Origin: Promicromonospora iranensis
Lineage (GTDB): Bacteria > Actinomycetota > Actinomycetes > Actinomycetales > Cellulomonadaceae
Direction of reading: 5' to 3'
Length of the DNA stretch: 64,000 nt
NCBI RefSeq assembly: GCF_028994805.1
Contig: NZ_JAJQQP010000002.1
Span: forward strand, 186,001-250,000
The notes under the pieces were generated by a model that was not told the origin of the DNA, did not search any database, and was given only the letters and a program-made list of their open reading frames with translations. Below are positions 24,235 to 33,954 of the stretch, piece after piece. The number at the start of each line of letters is the position of its first letter. Positions within the stretch are counted from its first letter, which is position 1. Both the position numbers and the translations under genes were made by a program.

Positions 24235-24454
24235 CTGCATCTCCCGATCGTGATGTCGTGAGCTCTGCCCTGCGGCGACGCTCGTGCGACGTGCCGGGCT
24301 GAACCCGTGAGCAGCGTCTGCGCCTGACCGAGGGTCCGATCTTAGATGTTGGTGCTGTGCGCGTGCGCTGCCGGTCGCCGGGATCGAGCAAGACCCTGGG
24401 CATCGCTGAACGGGCTCTTTCGCTGCGCCACCGAGACCGCCTGCCCTGGCCTTG

Positions 24455-24856
24455 TTACATGGGTGTGAACCCGGCGATCCCCACACGCAGGTCCACGTTC
24501 GGTCGTTCTGGGTCCGTGGTGAAGACGAGGGCGACTTCACGGTGGCTGTCGGGTGGCACGTATCCGATGGTCGTACTGGCCGTGTCGACCACTGTGTTTT
24601 CCCGCGTGATCTCGCCTGTGACGTGCACGCCTTCCGCCGTCCGGCCGCCGGTGTTCTCGACGACGACCGAAGCGGCGTATCCGGCGTCGGTGCGCTGCAC
24701 CTGCGTGATCTGCGTGGTGAGTCGTGGTGGGCCGTGCCAGGTCACGGCCTGGTGCACCAGGACGGTCAGCATGGCGCACACCACGAGCGCCCCGAGCACC
24801 CCAACGGCGCGTTCGCCTGGTGACGAGGAGGGGGAGTGGTGGTCGTTGTCGCTCAT
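24455..24856 (-). CDS. TIGR02588-family membrane-anchored protein
   Basis: 133 residues. A single N-terminal membrane helix ('GVLGALVVCAMLTVLVHQAV') is followed by an exported beta-sandwich-like domain ('AGYAASVVVENTGGRTAEGV', 'VALVFTTDPERPNVDLRVGI'). This is the small partner (TIGR02588) that typically sits next to a TIGR02587 integral membrane protein, exactly the arrangement here. Function unknown. AAGGAG precedes ATG 24856, 13 bases after the stop of the partner. Confidence 0.78.
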   Translation of the reverse strand: MSDNDHHSPSSSPGERAVGVLGALVVCAMLTVLVHQAVTWHGPPRLTTQITQVQRTDAGYAASVVVENTGGRTAEGVHVTGEITRENTVVDTASTTIGYVPPDSHREVALVFTTDPERPNVDLRVGIAGFTPM

Positions 24857-24869
24857 GGGGCTCCTTCGG

Positions 24870-25673
24870 TCAGACGATGAGGCGTGCCGCTGCTGCGCCG
24901 ATGGTCGCGGGCAGGGCTAGCACGAGTGTCTCGATCAGGGCGGGCCCCAGAGCGGTGCCGTCGAACCTGCCGAAGGACCACAGCAAGTACGCGCTGACAG
25001 CACAGGCGATCACGTACCCGACCACCGTGTACGGCAGCAGCACGCGAGCGAAGTCGTGGCTCGTGGCGCCGCCCTTGAACTCCACCGCGTACACGAACGC
25101 ATGCATGACGACGAGCTCGAGTGCGATGAGCCCGAGGGCGTGTCCCGGCTCCATAGCCCCGGCCAGCAGGACCACTTCCTCGGTGGGTGCCACGTTCGCG
25201 GCGAAGACAGTCGCACCGGCCGTCATGAGGAACAGCTCCTGACGGTAGCCCTCGGAGGCTCGGCCGGTGCTGTCCAGGCCCAGCTGCGACCGGGCGAACG
25301 ATGCTCCGATGGTGGCCGGCAGCGCCGCGAGGGCGACCACAGCAACCGCCTCCCCCCACGCCGCGACGGGCTCCAGCACCGCGAAGATGCTCAGCACCAC
25401 CGCCGCCGCCGCGATACCGGCGGTGAGCGCGATCGCGGTGTCCACCACGGAGGCGAGAGGGCTGTCCGGCTCACCCTGACGGAGCCCGAGATGCCGTTCC
25501 ATCGTGAAGGCGAGGACGATGGTCAGCAGGTACAGGAGCAGCAGTCGCCACCGGTCCATGCCAGCGGCGAGGCGCCAGATCTCCATCGTCATGAACAGGG
25601 GCAGTGCGAACAGCAGTGCCCCGCCGAACGCTCGGCCGAGGCCCTTGACCAGCCGGCTGGTGTCGGCGTTCAT
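24870..25673 (-). CDS. TIGR02587/DUF2391-family integral membrane protein
   Basis: 267 residues with about seven hydrophobic segments. 'LGRAFGGALLFALPLFMTME' and 'ANVAPTEEVVLLAGAMEPGH' are the family motifs; the Thr-Glu-Glu in a membrane segment is conspicuous. Found as a pair with TIGR02588 proteins in bacteria; no biochemical role is established. Its ATG overlaps the stop of the metallophosphoesterase gene by four bases, placing it in the same operon. Confidence 0.8.
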   Translation of the reverse strand: MNADTSRLVKGLGRAFGGALLFALPLFMTMEIWRLAAGMDRWRLLLLYLLTIVLAFTMERHLGLRQGEPDSPLASVVDTAIALTAGIAAAAVVLSIFAVLEPVAAWGEAVAVVALAALPATIGASFARSQLGLDSTGRASEGYRQELFLMTAGATVFAANVAPTEEVVLLAGAMEPGHALGLIALELVVMHAFVYAVEFKGGATSHDFARVLLPYTVVGYVIACAVSAYLLWSFGRFDGTALGPALIETLVLALPATIGAAAARLIV

Positions 25674-26590
25674 GCTGCTTCCCGGCCAGTTCGGCCACCA
25701 GCTCGAGGCGACGGCGACGGCGACGGTGTGTGGAGCGTGAAGAAGGCGACCTCGGGTGGTGCGTTGATGCGCACCGGGGCGAGGCTGAATCCGATGCCGC
25801 AGGTCACGAAGAGCCTGTTGCCGTCGGCGCCGTACGTGGGCGGGGCCCAGTGGTCGGCGACGACCTGCTCCTTGTCCGTGAGCGCCAGGTACGACCAGTG
25901 CGAGGGACCTGGCAGTGCGACCTGGCCGCAGTGGGTGTGGCCGGCGACCGCGAGCGGTGCTGACCCTTCCGGCAGGCGCTGGAACACCGTCGGGTTGTGC
26001 ATCATGACCAGCCGCGGGGCGTCCGGAGGCACACCGGACAGAGCGGCGTCGACGTCGGTGAGCCCGGGACGGGTAGCGGCGAGGCCGACGACGTGCAAGT
26101 GCGCACCACCGCGTCGCGTCACCTCGAGCGCGTCATTCTCCAGGACCGGGATGCCGAGCTCCTCCAGCGCTCGTGCGATCTCGTCTGCGCCGCCGGTGGC
26201 GTGGTCGTGGTTGCCCAGGACAGCGACGGTGGGGATCTGGGCGTCGACGAGCGGTCGCAGCTGGTCGACGACCGTCTGCACCTGGTGTTCGATCGAGGGG
26301 TCCTCGCTGTAGAGGAAGTCGCCTGGAAGCAGCACGAGGTCCGGGTCCTCCTCCACGACCGTCCGTACCGCACGGTCCACCATGTGCGTGTTCGCCCACC
26401 ACATCCCGGTCTGCATGTCGGACAACGCGGCGACGGTCGCGCCATCCCACGACTCGTCCAGCCCGGGGATCGTGACGTCGTGACGCGGTGTCGCGAGGAT
26501 GAGGCGCGGCTCGATCGCTACGCCGTAGATGGTGAGCGCGGCGAGGAGGACGGTGAGGGTGAGGGCGATCTTCTGCAGTGCTCGTCTCAT
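25670..26590 (-). CDS. Membrane-anchored metallophosphoesterase (YkuE-like)
   Basis: 306 residues. An N-terminal membrane helix (about 7-28) precedes a calcineurin-like phosphoesterase domain: 'ALSDMQTGMW' (family position DxH carries Gln), 'LPGDFLYSED', 'LGNHDHATG', 'MMHNPTVF' and 'AGHTHCGQV' supply the two-metal site. The domain would lie on the outer face of the membrane. YkuE-type enzymes remove lipid-linked phosphates such as UDP-sugar or lipid head groups. The start ATG 26590 overlaps the stop of the PAP2 gene, so phosphatase and phosphoesterase are co-translated. Confidence 0.87.
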   Translation of the reverse strand: MRRALQKIALTLTVLLAALTIYGVAIEPRLILATPRHDVTIPGLDESWDGATVAALSDMQTGMWWANTHMVDRAVRTVVEEDPDLVLLPGDFLYSEDPSIEHQVQTVVDQLRPLVDAQIPTVAVLGNHDHATGGADEIARALEELGIPVLENDALEVTRRGGAHLHVVGLAATRPGLTDVDAALSGVPPDAPRLVMMHNPTVFQRLPEGSAPLAVAGHTHCGQVALPGPSHWSYLALTDKEQVVADHWAPPTYGADGNRLFVTCGIGFSLAPVRINAPPEVAFFTLHTPSPSPSPRAGGRTGREAA

Positions 26591-28131
26591 GGGGCTGCCT
26601 TTCGCGGCCGGCTGCGCTCGTCGCCGTTGTCCCGTCGCCTGTGTGGCGTGGCCAAGGGGCTGTCGTCGACGTCGCGTCGGCGCGGGATGACCCACGCGCC
26701 GTCGAGCAGGTGACGGTGCAGCGCTGTGAGCCAGAGGACGCCCAGGAGGATGCCGACGGCCACGTCCGTCGGATAATGGGCGGCGGTGTACAGGCGCGCC
26801 CACGCGGTGCCGACCACGACGGCGACCATGACGGCGACACCGACCCATCTCCACCATCGCCGGGTGACCATCAGGAGCAGCAGGGCCGCGCCGCCGTAGG
26901 TCACCACGGCGGCCGCCAGGTGCCCGGAGGGCCAGCTGGCACCCGTCGGGAGACTGTGGGTCAGGTCCGGCACGTCCGGCCGGGCGCGCGCGACGATCGC
27001 TGCCGACCCGAGGTAGAGGGCCAGCTCTCCGACGATGGCCAGGAGCGCGAACACGACCGGGCGCCACGAGCCCGTCCAGGCGAGTGCCAGGGCGGCCTGC
27101 GCGGTGATGACGACGACGATGCCCCACAGGCCCGCCAGGACGTTCACCCGCAGGGCGACCTCGGTGAGTGGCGGTGTCCGGGTGTCCACGAGCCGGTCGG
27201 CCACGTACTGGTCCCAGGAACCCAGCGCCGTGGCTGCGAGGGGACCGGTGACGAGAAGACCCAGGCTGGCGATGATGATCAGGACAACCACGAAGTCCCG
27301 CGTCAGCAGCCCGACGGACCGGCGTCCGCGCGGCCAGACCGGTTGGCCTGAGGGAGCCAGCGCGGCACTGAGCCCGGCACGTCTGCTGCCCGGCTCGCGG
27401 TGCGGTGTCGCTCCGGGTGCGTCGGGTGGCCTCTCACCTGGCCACTGCCACGTCCGGAACCCGGCCGTGGTGACGGCGAGCCATGCGCCGGCCAGTGCCC
27501 AGCCGGCGAGCACGTCGCTGAGGAAGTGCACGCCCAGCGCGAGGCGCGTGAAACCCACCAGGATGATGATCGCCGCGGCGCTCCCGACCACGGCCCACCG
27601 GATCGCTCCGCGCGTGTGGGGGAGCGCGATGAGCGCGAGCAGGCCCCACGTCGCGAAGGACGTCATGGCGTGTCCGCTGGGGAAGCTCGCATTGGTCGGC
27701 AGCTCCACGACGGGGAGGGCGACCTCTGGGCGTGTCCGGCCCACGAGCGCCTTGCTGACGGGCACGAGCACCAGCAGACCGGCACCGGTGACGGCCGCGT
27801 ATGTGGCCAGTCGGCGACGTCCGCGGACGAGCAGCGCGACCGCGGTGAGCCCGACGATGTAGCCGGCGGTCGCCCCGCCGCCCGCTTCCGACAGGATCTC
27901 GAGTATCCGTACCGCTAGTGGCCGCGTGGCGACGGCGGAGTTGAGCGTGTCGGCGATTCCTTGGTCGAGGCGGGCGAGCGGTGCCCATTCGCTCTTGAGA
28001 AGAGCCAGCAGGCCGAGGAACGGCACGGCACCCAGGACGAGGGCGACCAGGCCGAGCGTCGCCAGCTCGGTGAACCGGCCGGCGCCCGGCGGGGGCGCCT
28101 CGCCGGCGCGACCATCGCTCTCGTGCGACAC
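26587..28131 (-). CDS. Membrane protein with two tandem PAP2 phosphatase domains
   Basis: 514 residues. Domain 1 (about 20-235) has the full lipid phosphatase signature: 'KALVGRTRP', 'PSGHAM' and 'TRLALGVHFLSD'. Domain 2 (about 275-490) has 'ARARP', 'PSGHLA' and 'ARLYTAAHYPTD', but the lysine six residues before Arg-Pro is Ala, so its C1 motif is incomplete. Each domain has about six membrane helices. Such enzymes dephosphorylate undecaprenyl pyrophosphate or phosphatidylglycerophosphate. GTG 28131 is chosen on GGGAGG at about 8 bases. It heads an operon with the metallophosphoesterase and the TIGR02587/TIGR02588 pair. Confidence 0.85.
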   Translation of the reverse strand: MSHESDGRAGEAPPPGAGRFTELATLGLVALVLGAVPFLGLLALLKSEWAPLARLDQGIADTLNSAVATRPLAVRILEILSEAGGGATAGYIVGLTAVALLVRGRRRLATYAAVTGAGLLVLVPVSKALVGRTRPEVALPVVELPTNASFPSGHAMTSFATWGLLALIALPHTRGAIRWAVVGSAAAIIILVGFTRLALGVHFLSDVLAGWALAGAWLAVTTAGFRTWQWPGERPPDAPGATPHREPGSRRAGLSAALAPSGQPVWPRGRRSVGLLTRDFVVVLIIIASLGLLVTGPLAATALGSWDQYVADRLVDTRTPPLTEVALRVNVLAGLWGIVVVITAQAALALAWTGSWRPVVFALLAIVGELALYLGSAAIVARARPDVPDLTHSLPTGASWPSGHLAAAVVTYGGAALLLLMVTRRWWRWVGVAVMVAVVVGTAWARLYTAAHYPTDVAVGILLGVLWLTALHRHLLDGAWVIPRRRDVDDSPLATPHRRRDNGDERSRPRKAAP

Positions 28132-28464
28132 GCGGTTCGCCTCCCTCTCGGGTACTCCTGGACGGGTGCCGTTCCACCGTCTCCGGGGTCGTGTCTGGTC
28201 GCCACCCGGCGGCGTGAGGCGGAAGAGGAACACCACTGGGCCTCACGCCACGTTCCGGTCGCAGGACCTCCTCGTTACCGTTGAGAAGAGTCAGGGAGCG
28301 GCTCGTCGGTGACCGTCCCTCTCTGTCGCCGCCTCGACTGGCCCACTACGGTGCCGCTGGCACGACCCGAGGACCGTGCCACAAGCAGGCGGCGCCCCGT
28401 AACCGGCGACCGACCCCGGCACCGCTCCGACCGGCGGAGGCCGGGGCGGGCGCGGTGCTGCTGA
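28132..28464. other. Gene-free stretch upstream of the double-PAP2 operon
   Basis: About 333 bases between two minus-strand genes. It contains a terminator-like stem for the upstream lipoprotein gene at 28424-28446 and should contain the operon promoter. No gene is supported here. Confidence 0.45.
28424..28446 (-). terminator. Candidate terminator of the double-repeat lipoprotein gene
   Basis: CCCCGGC (28424-28430) pairs with GCCGGGG (28440-28446) with a short inner complementarity, about 20 bases after the lipoprotein stop. Confidence 0.45.
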
Positions 28465-29217
28465 TCACTCGACCGGTTCGATGGGCTCAACGGTCTCGGC
28501 GACAAGGACCAGGCGGCCCTCGTAGTCCTCGTAGCGCCCGTCGTCGAGGTCGAGGCTGTAATCCTCCTCGAACTCCGCGACGTTCATCTGGCGGACGGTG
28601 CCGGTTACCTGGACGGTGTTCCCGGCTTCCACCGCGGCCTGCTCGGCGTCCAGCACGATGACGTCCCACCCGGTGCCGGCCAGACGGAACGCGACAGTGC
28701 TCAACACGTCGGACACCTCGCCCGAGATCGTGATGTTCTCCCCGGCCAGCGTCGAGACGTCCTCCGCCACGATGACCGCCTCACCCTCGAGCTGCTCCAG
28801 GGCGTCGTCGTCCAGGTCGATACCGTGCTCTTCCTCGAAATCGGTCAGGACGAACTCTTCGACCGGGCCGGTCACCTGCACGACGGTGTCGTCCTCGGCC
28901 AGGCCTTCAGGGTCCTGGATGTCGAACTCGGTGAAGTCACCGGTGGCGCTGACCACCGGTGCACCCTCGTCGAACCAGTCGTTTCCGCCGAGCCAGAACG
29001 CACTGTCGGCCGCCACGGCGTCGATCTCGCCACTCACAGTGACCGTCCGGCCAACAACGTCGGGACCGACCATGTCGTTCTGGTCCGGATCGGCATCTTC
29101 GACGTCATCCACGGACGTGCCCTGCTCGGGTCCGGCACTGTCGTTGCACGCGGTGAGGGTCAGGGCGGCCACCAAGGCGATCGGGGCCGCGAGAGCGCGC
29201 TTGCGCAGAGACTTCAT
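28465..29217 (-). CDS. Lipoprotein with two OB-fold-like repeats
   Basis: 250 residues. A Lys/Arg N-terminus and lipobox 'TLTAC' (Cys24) mark an exported lipid-anchored protein. Two copies of one domain follow: about 57-140 ('TVTVSGEIDAVAADSAFWLG' to 'EGEAVIVAEDV') and about 141-245 ('NITISGEVSDVLSTVAFRLA' to 'YEGRLVLVAETV'). Each includes a V-x-V-T-G-x-V core and a 'F-E-E-x-x-x-L-D-L-D' acidic patch that could bind cations. The lipoprotein at 22773-23273 has a single copy. GGAAGG precedes ATG 29217. It is divergent from qcrB. Confidence 0.78.
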   Translation of the reverse strand: MKSLRKRALAAPIALVAALTLTACNDSAGPEQGTSVDDVEDADPDQNDMVGPDVVGRTVTVSGEIDAVAADSAFWLGGNDWFDEGAPVVSATGDFTEFDIQDPEGLAEDDTVVQVTGPVEEFVLTDFEEEHGIDLDDDALEQLEGEAVIVAEDVSTLAGENITISGEVSDVLSTVAFRLAGTGWDVIVLDAEQAAVEAGNTVQVTGTVRQMNVAEFEEDYSLDLDDGRYEDYEGRLVLVAETVEPIEPVE

Positions 29218-29325
29218 GGTGGTGTTCCTTCCGTCGTCGAGACCCGAAGGTCTCTCGGTCGTTCGGACCCTTCCACCGTGTGACCGCCTCCAGTCACTCG
29301 CTAACCCAAACGAGAGTCACGGTTT

Positions 29326-29345
29326 GATCGTGATCCGATCGTGAT
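29326..29345. promoter_or_regulatory. Direct repeat, candidate regulator-binding site
   Basis: GATCGTGAT occurs at 29326-29334 and 29337-29345, an 11-base period equal to one helical turn, in the A/T-rich gap between the divergent lipoprotein and qcrB genes. This is the layout bound by OmpR/PhoP-type regulators; no such regulator is adjacent. Confidence 0.45.
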
Positions 29346-29506
29346 TCTCTTCAAATTTGGTCTAGAAGTGCTCTCCACGGGTGCTTTATCGGGGTAACCG
29401 CTGCGCTCGTGCACGCCGGCCGACGCGAGGGCGCGCGGTGGAACCGTGACCGGTCTCCGTGTCTACTGGAAAGGGTCCTTTCCATCTCCTAGCGCGGGGT
29501 GATTGC

Positions 29507-31180
29507 GTGGTACAGCGGCAGCGCCGACCGAACGCGGTCGGCAAAGCGGCGGACTACCTCGACCAGCGCACCTCCGTCGGCCTTGCCGTCAAGGAGTTCG
29601 CGCGCAAGGTCTTCCCGGACCACTGGTCGTTCATGCTGGGCGAGATCGCGCTGTTCTCGTTCGTCGTGCTGATCGCGTCGGGCTTCTTCCTGACGATGTT
29701 CTTCGAGCCGTCCATGGCGCTGGTGCACTACGAGGGCGAGTACCCGCCGTCGATGGAGGGCCAGCTCATGTCGGTCGCCTTCGCCTCGACCGTGGAGATG
29801 TCGTTCGAGGTCCGTGGCGGTCTGCTCATGCGGCAGATCCACCACTGGTCGGCCCTGATCTTCATGGCCTCGATCGTGGTGCACATGATGCGGGTGTTCT
29901 TCACCGGCGCGTTCCGCAAGCCGCGCGAGATCAACTGGATCGTCGGTCTCATCCTGATGATCCTGGGCCTGGCCGCCGGCTTCACCGGCTACTCGCTGCC
30001 CGACGACGTCCTGTCCGGCAACGGCCTGCGCATCACCGACGGCGTGGTCAAGGCCATCCCGGTCATCGGCGCGGAGCTGTCATACATGATCTTCGGCGGC
30101 GAATTCCCGGGTGAGCACATCATCCCGCGCCTGTTCACGCTGCACATCTTCGTGATCCCCGGCCTGCTGATCGCACTGATCGCGCTGCACCTGTTCCTCA
30201 TGGTGCTGCAGAAGCACACCCAGTACCCGGGCGGCGGCCGTACCGACAAGAACGTCGTGGGCTACCCGGCCATGCCGGTGTACGTGGCCAAGATGACGGG
30301 TAACTTCTTCATCGTGGCGGGCGTGCTGGCCCTGATGGGCGCCACGATGTCGATCAACAACGTATGGAACTACGGCCCCTACGATCCGGGGGTGGTCTCC
30401 GCCGGTGCCCAGCCGGACTGGTACATGCTGTTCCTGGAGGGTGCGCTGCGGCTGATGCCCGGCGAGGGCACCGAGTGGGTCATCGCGGGGTACACACTGT
30501 CGTGGAACGTGCTGGTCCCGGCCGTGGTCGTCCCGGGCATCCTGTTCACGTTCTTGTTCGTGTATCCGTTCGTCGAGGCCCGTGTCACGCGGGACGAGCG
30601 TGAGCACCACGTGCTGGACCGGCCGCGCAACAGGCCGGTGCGCACGGGCCTGGGTGTGGCGTTCCTGACGGCGTTCATCATCCTGGCGCTGGCCGGGTCG
30701 AACGACCTCATCGCCCTGCAGTTCAGGCTGTCGATCAATGCGATCACGTGGTTCTTCCGCATCCTGTTCTTCGTGGGGCCGGTGTTCGCGTACTACATCA
30801 CCAAGCGCATCTGCCTCGGGCTGCAGCGCAAGGACCGCGAGATCGTGCTGCACGGCCACGAGTCGGGCCGCATCGTCGAGCACGTCACGGGCGAGTACGT
30901 GGAGATCCACGTTCCGCCGTCCCCCGAGGAAGTCTGGTTGCGCACCGCGTACGACTCCCCGCAGCCGCTCGATACCGAGGCTGCCGTCGATGCAGGCGGT
31001 GTGCGGCGCACGGACCATCAGTCGGACAAGCGGTGGCAGAGGCTCTCCCGGTTCTTCTACGAGGACCGCGTCGCCCCCGTCACCCCGGCGGAGGTCCAGG
31101 CAGCACACCCGCACGGCAAGCACGACGAGGCCGAGGAGAGACCCGCAGGCATCAACAGCCGGCAGCGAACCCGTACCTAG
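29507..31180 (+). CDS. qcrB: Cytochrome bc1 complex cytochrome b subunit, isolated gene
   Basis: 557 residues (573 if GTG 29459 is used). 'YLDQRTSVGL' and 'KVFPDHWSFMLGEIALFSFV' open the actinobacterial QcrB. Helix B ('RQIHHWSALIFMASIVVH') and helix D ('HIFVIPGLLIALIALH') carry the four haem-b histidines, and 'PDWYMLFLEG' is the Qo-site PEWY variant of actinobacteria. The C-terminal cytoplasmic extension is usual. It oxidises menaquinol in the supercomplex with QcrA, QcrC and the aa3 oxidase, yet none of those genes are adjacent, so this is probably a second, orphan copy. GTG 29507 is preferred because GGGGTGA lies 5 bases upstream. Confidence 0.92.
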   Translation: MVQRQRRPNAVGKAADYLDQRTSVGLAVKEFARKVFPDHWSFMLGEIALFSFVVLIASGFFLTMFFEPSMALVHYEGEYPPSMEGQLMSVAFASTVEMSFEVRGGLLMRQIHHWSALIFMASIVVHMMRVFFTGAFRKPREINWIVGLILMILGLAAGFTGYSLPDDVLSGNGLRITDGVVKAIPVIGAELSYMIFGGEFPGEHIIPRLFTLHIFVIPGLLIALIALHLFLMVLQKHTQYPGGGRTDKNVVGYPAMPVYVAKMTGNFFIVAGVLALMGATMSINNVWNYGPYDPGVVSAGAQPDWYMLFLEGALRLMPGEGTEWVIAGYTLSWNVLVPAVVVPGILFTFLFVYPFVEARVTRDEREHHVLDRPRNRPVRTGLGVAFLTAFIILALAGSNDLIALQFRLSINAITWFFRILFFVGPVFAYYITKRICLGLQRKDREIVLHGHESGRIVEHVTGEYVEIHVPPSPEEVWLRTAYDSPQPLDTEAAVDAGGVRRTDHQSDKRWQRLSRFFYEDRVAPVTPAEVQAAHPHGKHDEAEERPAGINSRQRTRT

Positions 31181-31236
31181 TGTCCGGCTCTGGCGGCATC
31201 GGCGTGAAGCCGACGGCTCTCAGGCAGTGGAAGGTG

Positions 31237-31252
31237 CCGGTCAGCCGACCGG
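31237..31252. terminator. Short perfect stem between convergent genes
   Basis: CCGGTC (31237-31242) pairs with GACCGG (31247-31252) around AGCC, at the convergent ends of qcrB and the CDF gene, overlapping the latter's stop. Confidence 0.35.
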
Positions 31253-31873
31253 TTCGCCGTTCAGGGCCTTGGCCGCCAGGCGTTCCTCCTCGCTGACCTC
31301 CCACACCTCGTGCGCCGCGTGCAGCGCCAGCAGGATGATCGCGCAGCCGAGGACCAGGTCGGGCCACCCGGAGCCGGTCCAGACCGTGACCATCCCCATG
31401 GCGATGATCGTGACGTTCACCAGCACGTCGTTGCGGGCCGACAGGAATGCCGCGCGGCCGAGGGCGCCACCGCCGTGGTGGACCCGGGCCAGCAGCCAGG
31501 CGCTGGTCCCGTTGACGGCGATGGCCCCGAGGGACGCCAGCACGAGCGGGACGACGTCGGGCGCCGTCGGGCCGGCGAACCGCTGCACCGCCTGCCAGGC
31601 CGCTACCGCGGCCGGGCCCAGGATGATCAGCGCCATGGCCTTGCCCATCAGGGCCCGCCGGGCCAGCGGCCAGCCGAGGGCGACGAGGATCAGCACATTG
31701 ATCGCGGTGTCCTCGAGGAAGTCGACGCTGTCGGCGAGCAGCGAGACCGACCCGGCGGCGAGCGCCACGGAGAGCTCGACGAAGAAGTAGGCGAAGTTGA
31801 GGGCCGCGACGACCGCCACGGTCCGCCGCAGCCGGCCCGCACGAGGATCCTGAGCGCTGTTCACGGCTGCCAT
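31241..31873 (-). CDS. CDF-family cation transporter
   Basis: 210 residues with about five to six membrane helices. 'AAGSVSLLADSVDFLEDTAI' is the CDF helix-2 metal site (Asp and Asp) and 'LSARNDVLVNVTIIAMGMVT' the helix-5 site (Asn-Asp). The C-terminal cytoplasmic domain is truncated to about 25 residues, shorter than in zinc exporters. Probably exports a divalent metal by proton exchange. It is convergent with qcrB. Confidence 0.82.
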   Translation of the reverse strand: MAAVNSAQDPRAGRLRRTVAVVAALNFAYFFVELSVALAAGSVSLLADSVDFLEDTAINVLILVALGWPLARRALMGKAMALIILGPAAVAAWQAVQRFAGPTAPDVVPLVLASLGAIAVNGTSAWLLARVHHGGGALGRAAFLSARNDVLVNVTIIAMGMVTVWTGSGWPDLVLGCAIILLALHAAHEVWEVSEEERLAAKALNGEPVG

Positions 31874-31917
31874 TCTCCGCGTCCCTGGCTGTCCGCGTGC
31901 CCACCCGTCCGGCTCGG

Positions 31918-32720
31918 TCAGTCCGCCGAGCGGACCATCGCCCGGACTCCCACCACGAGTCCCAGCGCCGCGGTGGCCACCGCGGCCACCCAGCCCCAGG
32001 CCACCGCCGAGGACAGCAGGTCACCGGCGAAGGCCGCCCGGCCCGAGTCGACGACGTAGCGCAGCGGGTTCACGGACGATGCCGCCTGCATCCACGCCGG
32101 ACCGTTCTCCAGGGGCAGCAGCATCCCGGACAGCATCATGACCGGGAACAGAAAGGTCTGCTGCACGACCCAGAACATCCACTCCTGCTTGCGCACCGCC
32201 AGCGCCAGCGCGTACGACAGCGAGCCGACGCCGATGCCGAGGACTGCGAGCTGCAGCAGCGTGAGCACCGTCCCGATGGGGTCCGGGCGCAGGCCGAACG
32301 GCAGCATGACCAGGACCACGATCGCCGACTGGACGACGATCGGCACCATCTCCTTCAGCGCCCGGCCCACGAGCTGCGCGGGCCGGGACAGCGGGGTGAC
32401 GAGCATCCGCTCGTGCACGCCCGAGGAGAGGTCGAGCTGCAGGTTGGAGCCAGTGACCGACGTGCCGAACAGCGTGGTCATCGCCAGCACGGCGGGCACG
32501 AACCACAGCCAGACGTCGCCGCCGAGCGCATCTCCCGCGGAGCCGGCCAGGAGCGGGCCGAACAGTCCGAGGAACACGAGCGGCTGCACCAGGCCGAAGA
32601 CGAGGGAGAACGGGTCGCGCACCACCGGCTGGAGCTCGCGGACCAGGACGATCCGGGTGTCGCGCAGAAAGCTGCGGCGGGGGAGGGGCCGGGCGGTGCC
32701 GGGGGTCAGGGTCGCGGCGC

Positions 32721-32724
<4 letters not shown>
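31918..32724 (-). CDS. ABC-2 type exporter permease (DrrB-like)
   Basis: 268 residues, six membrane helices. 'VLVRELQPVVRDPFSLVFGL' at the N-terminus, 'SGVHERMLVTPLSRPAQLVG' in the cytoplasmic loop and 'FPVMMLSGMLLPLENGPAWM' are marks of the daunorubicin-resistance type permease. Its ATG 32724 overlaps the stop of the ATPase gene by four bases. Substrate is unknown; such pairs export drugs, lipids or polyketides. Confidence 0.87.
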
Positions 32725-33827
<1,103 letters not shown>

Positions 33828-33907
33828 GGTGTCTCCTTCTTGCGGTCTGGTTCGTCCGACTGGCTCGTCCGACGGGTTCCTGCCTGGTTACGTGTCCCAC
33901 TCTTGCG

Positions 33908-33938
33908 GCAGTAGCGGTCAGTTCCTGGCCTCTACTGC
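33908..33938. promoter_or_regulatory. Inverted repeat upstream of the WYL regulator
   Basis: GCAGTAG (33908-33914) and CTACTGC (33932-33938) form a perfect 7-base inverted repeat spaced by 17 bases, ending 16 bases before the regulator start in the divergent promoter region. A TCGTCCGAC direct repeat also lies at 33852 and 33865. Both are candidate operators. Confidence 0.4.
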
Positions 33939-33954
33939 GTGCGATGCTGCCTTC

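Noticed and set aside
30080-31123. Minus-strand frame across qcrB
   Set aside because: Antisense shadow with His/Arg-rich composition, while the plus strand encodes a conserved cytochrome b.
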